Assembly: GCA_963832305.1 (NCBI GenBank)
Contig: CAWHTU010000003.1
Coordinates: 96,605 to 160,604, forward strand
Origin: Roseiarcus sp963832305
GTDB lineage: Bacteria > Pseudomonadota > Alphaproteobacteria > Rhizobiales > Beijerinckiaceae
DNA length: 64,000 bases
Direction of reading: 5' to 3'
Under the pieces are notes generated by a model. It ran no database searches. It was not told the DNA's origin and saw nothing but the letters and a program-made list of their open reading frames with translations. Position numbers and translations under genes: made by a program. Positions 61,534 to 64,000 of this stretch are shown piece by piece (within the stretch, counting starts at the first letter, position 1; each line of letters opens with the position of its first letter).

Positions 61534-61697
61534 CTCCTGCTGACCTCCACCCAGCCAGGAGTTTGAATCACAACCAAGGCGATTCGGAAATCCCCCACCC
61601 GATTCAAGCCAAAATCAGACTGCTCTAGCGCCAAACAAACGCTGTTCAGCCTGCGGCAACAGATTGGCTTGTCGTCAAAGGCTCGTTAGTAAGGGCT

Positions 61698-62072
61698 ATG
61701 GGCGATCGTGAAGCGTTCTACTTCGGCAACGCGAAGGCAGATCAGGCAGGCGGATCTGGATGGTTTGTCGGTCAGTTCGTTCCGGCCGAGCTTGGACTGA
61801 GGCATCAGACCGATGTCGAACTGAAGTGGGGCATCCATCCCGATGGAGAAAAGCGGCCTCAACCCTGGGCCAATCGGAACAGCACGACCATCTCGGTGCT
61901 TGTCGAGGGCAGCTTGAAGGTGACCTTCCACGTCAACGGCGCGCAGCGGGAGGTCATGCTTCGGACCAAGGGCGACTACGTCGCATTCGGGCCCGAGGTT
62001 GTTCACTCTTGGGAGGCTATTGGCGACACGATTGTTCTCTCCGTGCGCTTTCCGTCCGTCGAGGTCGGATAA
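61698..62072 (+). CDS. Small cupin-fold protein
   Basis: 124 residues with a single cupin-like barrel: a VELKWGIHPDGEKR segment, the SVLVEGSLKVTFHV strand pair and GDYVAFGPEVVHSWEAIGDT with the late His and Trp. Proteins of this type are often annotated without function or misnamed signal peptidase. It starts 73 bases after the IS right end, so transcription could be affected by the element. Confidence 0.68.
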   Translation: MGDREAFYFGNAKADQAGGSGWFVGQFVPAELGLRHQTDVELKWGIHPDGEKRPQPWANRNSTTISVLVEGSLKVTFHVNGAQREVMLRTKGDYVAFGPEVVHSWEAIGDTIVLSVRFPSVEVG

Positions 62073-62112
62073 CCGCGCTCGGCCGATCGGCTGAGAGCCG
62101 GCGCGCCTTCCC

Positions 62113-63096
62113 TTACCATCTGAGCGCCGCCGTATGAACGGGATGATCCCACAGCGCGATCGTCTCCGGATCGAGCTGGCTGACGGTTATCGAGCACCCC
62201 GCCATCTCGAGGGAAGTGACGAAGCTGCCGACCAGCGAACGCACGATCCGCAGACCGCGCTTCTCGAGCAGGCGCCGCGCCGCATTGTACATAAGATAAA
62301 GCTCGATGAGCGGGGTGCCGCCGAAGCCATTGATCAAGAGCAGCGCTTCGCCCCCGTGGGGATTGCCTAGATCCCCCACGATCGCCGTCGTCATTTCATC
62401 GGCGATCGCATCCGCACGACCCAGCTTTACCCGGCGGCGCCCCGGCTCGCCATGGATGCCGACCCCCATTTCCATCTCGTCTGGGCCTAGATCGAAGTTC
62501 GGCTTTTCCGCGGCCGGAACCGTGCAGGATGTCAAGGCGACGCCCATCGAGCGCGTCCGACGGTTAACGGTCTGTCCCAGGGTCTGAAGGTCCGCGCGGC
62601 CCATGCCTTTCTCGGCGGCGGCGCCGACGATTTTCTCGACGGTGAGCGTGCCCGCAACGCCGCGCCTACCCGTCGAATATGTCGACGCCTCGACCGCGAC
62701 GTCATCATCGGTGAGGATGGTCGTACATCGGCCGTCAGTCATTTCTGCCGCCATCTCGAAATTCATGACGTCGCCCTCGTAGTTCTTGACGATGAAGACG
62801 ACGCCTTGACCCTGGTCGACGGCCTCGACCGCCGCGACCATTTGGTCTGGCGTGGGCGAGGTGAAGATCTGCCCGGGACACGCAGCATCCAGCATGCCGA
62901 AGCCGACGAAGCCTGCATGCAACGGCTCATGTCCGGACCCACCTCCCGAAATCAGCGCAACCTTGCCCGGCGCCAGGATCCTACGGCGAACGAATTTCCG
63001 CTCCTCGCCGACGACGATGATGTCCGAATGCGCTGCTGCGAAGCCGTCGAGGCTTTCATCGAGCAGCGTCTCGTACGCATTGAGAAATTTCTTCAT
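62113..63096 (-). CDS. dhaK: Dihydroxyacetone kinase subunit DhaK
   Basis: The substrate-binding subunit, 327 residues. ISGGGSGHEPLHAGFVGFGM is the DhaK N-terminal loop, and the His that binds dihydroxyacetone covalently is in MGVGIHGEPGRR. It ends with HPVHTAALRW. A DhaL partner is not in the window and would be expected elsewhere. The upstream genes on the same strand are an HTH protein and an EI-like phosphotransferase, so phosphate probably comes from PEP. Confidence 0.92.
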   Translation of the reverse strand: MKKFLNAYETLLDESLDGFAAAHSDIIVVGEERKFVRRRILAPGKVALISGGGSGHEPLHAGFVGFGMLDAACPGQIFTSPTPDQMVAAVEAVDQGQGVVFIVKNYEGDVMNFEMAAEMTDGRCTTILTDDDVAVEASTYSTGRRGVAGTLTVEKIVGAAAEKGMGRADLQTLGQTVNRRTRSMGVALTSCTVPAAEKPNFDLGPDEMEMGVGIHGEPGRRRVKLGRADAIADEMTTAIVGDLGNPHGGEALLLINGFGGTPLIELYLMYNAARRLLEKRGLRIVRSLVGSFVTSLEMAGCSITVSQLDPETIALWDHPVHTAALRW

Positions 63097-63132
63097 CGTT
63101 TCCTCGCAACGTCCCTCCCAGGATTCGGTCGC

Positions 63133-63567
63133 TCATTGACTGCCTTGGCCGTCACGCCGCATCAGCCTGGATAGGCGTCGCGCCGTTTCGCGCACCAGCT
63201 CATCGAACTCGCGGTTCGTCTCCACATTGCCGAAATCGAACACTTCCAGCCTCAAGCTGCGCAAGTTCGGTCCGTTGCGGATCTGCAAATCTCGATTAGG
63301 ATGGGCGCGGGTGAATGCTTCGAGGAAAGCACTCTTGTCAAGCGGCGAGAACCGGCAGATTTCGAAGATGATCTCGAGATGCGGCGCCGGAATCGGCACC
63401 GAATAGGCGGGGTTCGAAATCTGCGTGACGAAACTTCGGTTCTTACCCAGCGCGGTCGCCAGCCGTTGTCGCGTGCCGGACGGTCGCTGATCGAGCAAGT
63501 TCCGCAGGATCCTCTTGTAGGTCTCCACGGAAGCAGCTCTTCCGTCGCGGCTTGGGCCGTCGTTCAT
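63133..63567 (-). CDS. Helix-turn-helix protein of the dhaK operon
   Basis: 144 residues. Residues 15-60 look like a DNA-binding fold (YKRILRNLLDQRPSGTRQRL, ATALGKNRSFVTQISN). The rest is helical with VFDFGNVETNREFDELVRET. The ATG at 63567 overlaps the EI-like stop by ATGA. It probably regulates the dihydroxyacetone operon. The function is inferred from position and fold only. Confidence 0.65.
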   Translation of the reverse strand: MNDGPSRDGRAASVETYKRILRNLLDQRPSGTRQRLATALGKNRSFVTQISNPAYSVPIPAPHLEIIFEICRFSPLDKSAFLEAFTRAHPNRDLQIRNGPNLRSLRLEVFDFGNVETNREFDELVRETARRLSRLMRRDGQGSQ

Positions 63568-64000
63568 CGCATGCTCGTCTTGAGGTCGACGCTCGCGATT
63601 GCCTCCTTGGTCCGAGCAAGCGCAGTTGGCGCAACCGATAGTGCTCGCAGGCCAGCAGTCAGGAGGTCTCGGATGAGCCTTGGCTCGCCACCGGCGTCGC
63701 CGCACAGGCTGACCTTTCTGCCGATCGCCGCCCCGTGCGTCGCGACCTGCGCGATCAGCCGCATGACGGCGGGATTCCCCGGGTCGTTTAGAGTTGCGAC
63801 CGCGTCGAGATCACGGGCCGCGGCCATCACATATTGGGTCAGATCGTTGGAGCCGATCGAGAAGAAGTCGGCGTCGAACCGCTCGATCGCGATGGCGGCG
63901 GCCGGCACCTCGACCATGATTCCCAATGGTGGCCGGCGACAAGAAATGCCCTCCGCTGTTAGTGACTCGATCTCCTGATCGAGATATCGCCGCCCCGCAG
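63564..64000 (-). CDS. EI-type phosphoenolpyruvate-protein phosphotransferase, C-terminal part (partial)
   Basis: The frame enters from the right edge and stops at 63564. Visible text is the end of a PEP-utilising TIM barrel: GIMVEVPAAAIAIERFDADF, FFSIGSNDLTQYVMAAARDL and the proton-donating Cys in SLCGDAGG. This is PtsI or the EI part of a DhaM-like protein. It is translationally coupled to the HTH gene and then dhaK, suggesting a PEP-driven dihydroxyacetone kinase. The N-terminal part lies outside the window. Confidence 0.85.
   Translation of the reverse strand, partial: AGRRYLDQEIESLTAEGISCRRPPLGIMVEVPAAAIAIERFDADFFSIGSNDLTQYVMAAARDLDAVATLNDPGNPAVMRLIAQVATHGAAIGRKVSLCGDAGGEPRLIRDLLTAGLRALSVAPTALARTKEAIASVDLKTSMR

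Larger units (their letters stand above)
60571..61625 (-). mobile_element. IS630-family insertion sequence
   Basis: About 1,055 bp flanked by TA on both sides (60569-60570 and 61626-61627), the target duplicated by this family. The ends are imperfect inverted repeats beginning GAGC and sharing TTTTGG; 14 of the first 20 positions agree. One transposase is encoded on the minus strand in two overlapping frames with an A7 slip site. The element sits exactly at the antiporter stop. Confidence 0.88.

Noticed and set aside
1..64000. tRNA or rRNA genes
   Set aside because: I scanned the gaps by eye for cloverleaf arms and conserved rRNA words and saw none. A covariance-model search would be decisive.

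Overview
The window looks like a chromosomal segment of a GC-rich alphaproteobacterium, probably of the order Hyphomicrobiales (Rhizobiales). The basis is the gene repertoire: FabI, class II DAHP synthase, an SDHAF4-type protein, an intracellular PHB depolymerase, monothiol glutaredoxin, and the rsfS-rlmH-envC-ctpA and purH/rsmB neighbourhoods. I cannot fix the genus from sequence alone. I see no rRNA, tRNA or CRISPR array.

Layout. 1-4.7 kb: the end of a sugar ABC importer operon (binding-protein tail, two permeases, an SDR dehydrogenase), followed by a strip of gene remnants. 4.7-12.8 kb: a compact coenzyme F420 island. It holds fbiC, cofC, cofD and cofE, a glucose-6-phosphate-dehydrogenase-like enzyme, a luciferase-like oxidoreductase, a PPOX-fold protein and a Ddn-like reductase. 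13-17 kb: rhamnose mutarotase with a dehydratase remnant, dialkylglycine decarboxylase and NAD synthetase. 17.1-23.6 kb (minus strand): an unusual operon of a Thr/Ser/Gly-rich modular repeat protein, a TPR-2OG/Fe(II) oxygenase, an FkbM methyltransferase and a two-repeat phosphoesterase. This is the best candidate here for an undescribed system. 24-35.3 kb: acyltransferase, DAHP synthase, MFS transporter, fabI, an ECF-sigma/anti-sigma pair, a J-protein, pdxH, NUDIX and a SEC-C/TPR/sulfotransferase. 35.4-46.1 kb: a PEP-CTERM protein and an envelope block (M23 endopeptidase, EnvC-like protein, two tandem CtpA proteases), with GST, quinone reductase, rsfS and rlmH. 46-56.2 kb: purH, two tandem small secreted paralogs, rsmB, SDHAF4, PHB depolymerase, grxD, a di-haem cytochrome, moaA and an L,D-transpeptidase. 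56.6-64 kb: a second PEP-CTERM protein, a fused sporadic-carbohydrate-cluster protein with an altered iron motif, a cation antiporter hit by an IS630 element at its stop codon, a cupin, and a DhaK / HTH / EI-type phosphotransferase operon that runs off the edge.

Two window-wide patterns matter for readers. First, five genes (D-threonine-aldolase-like, nadE, the phosphoesterase, class II DAHP synthase, rsfS) are each broken by a shift that fits one extra base. Since nadE is normally essential, sequence errors are the simplest explanation. Second, three copies of a roughly 110-bp intergenic repeat lie at 24.03, 32.70 and 57.67 kb.
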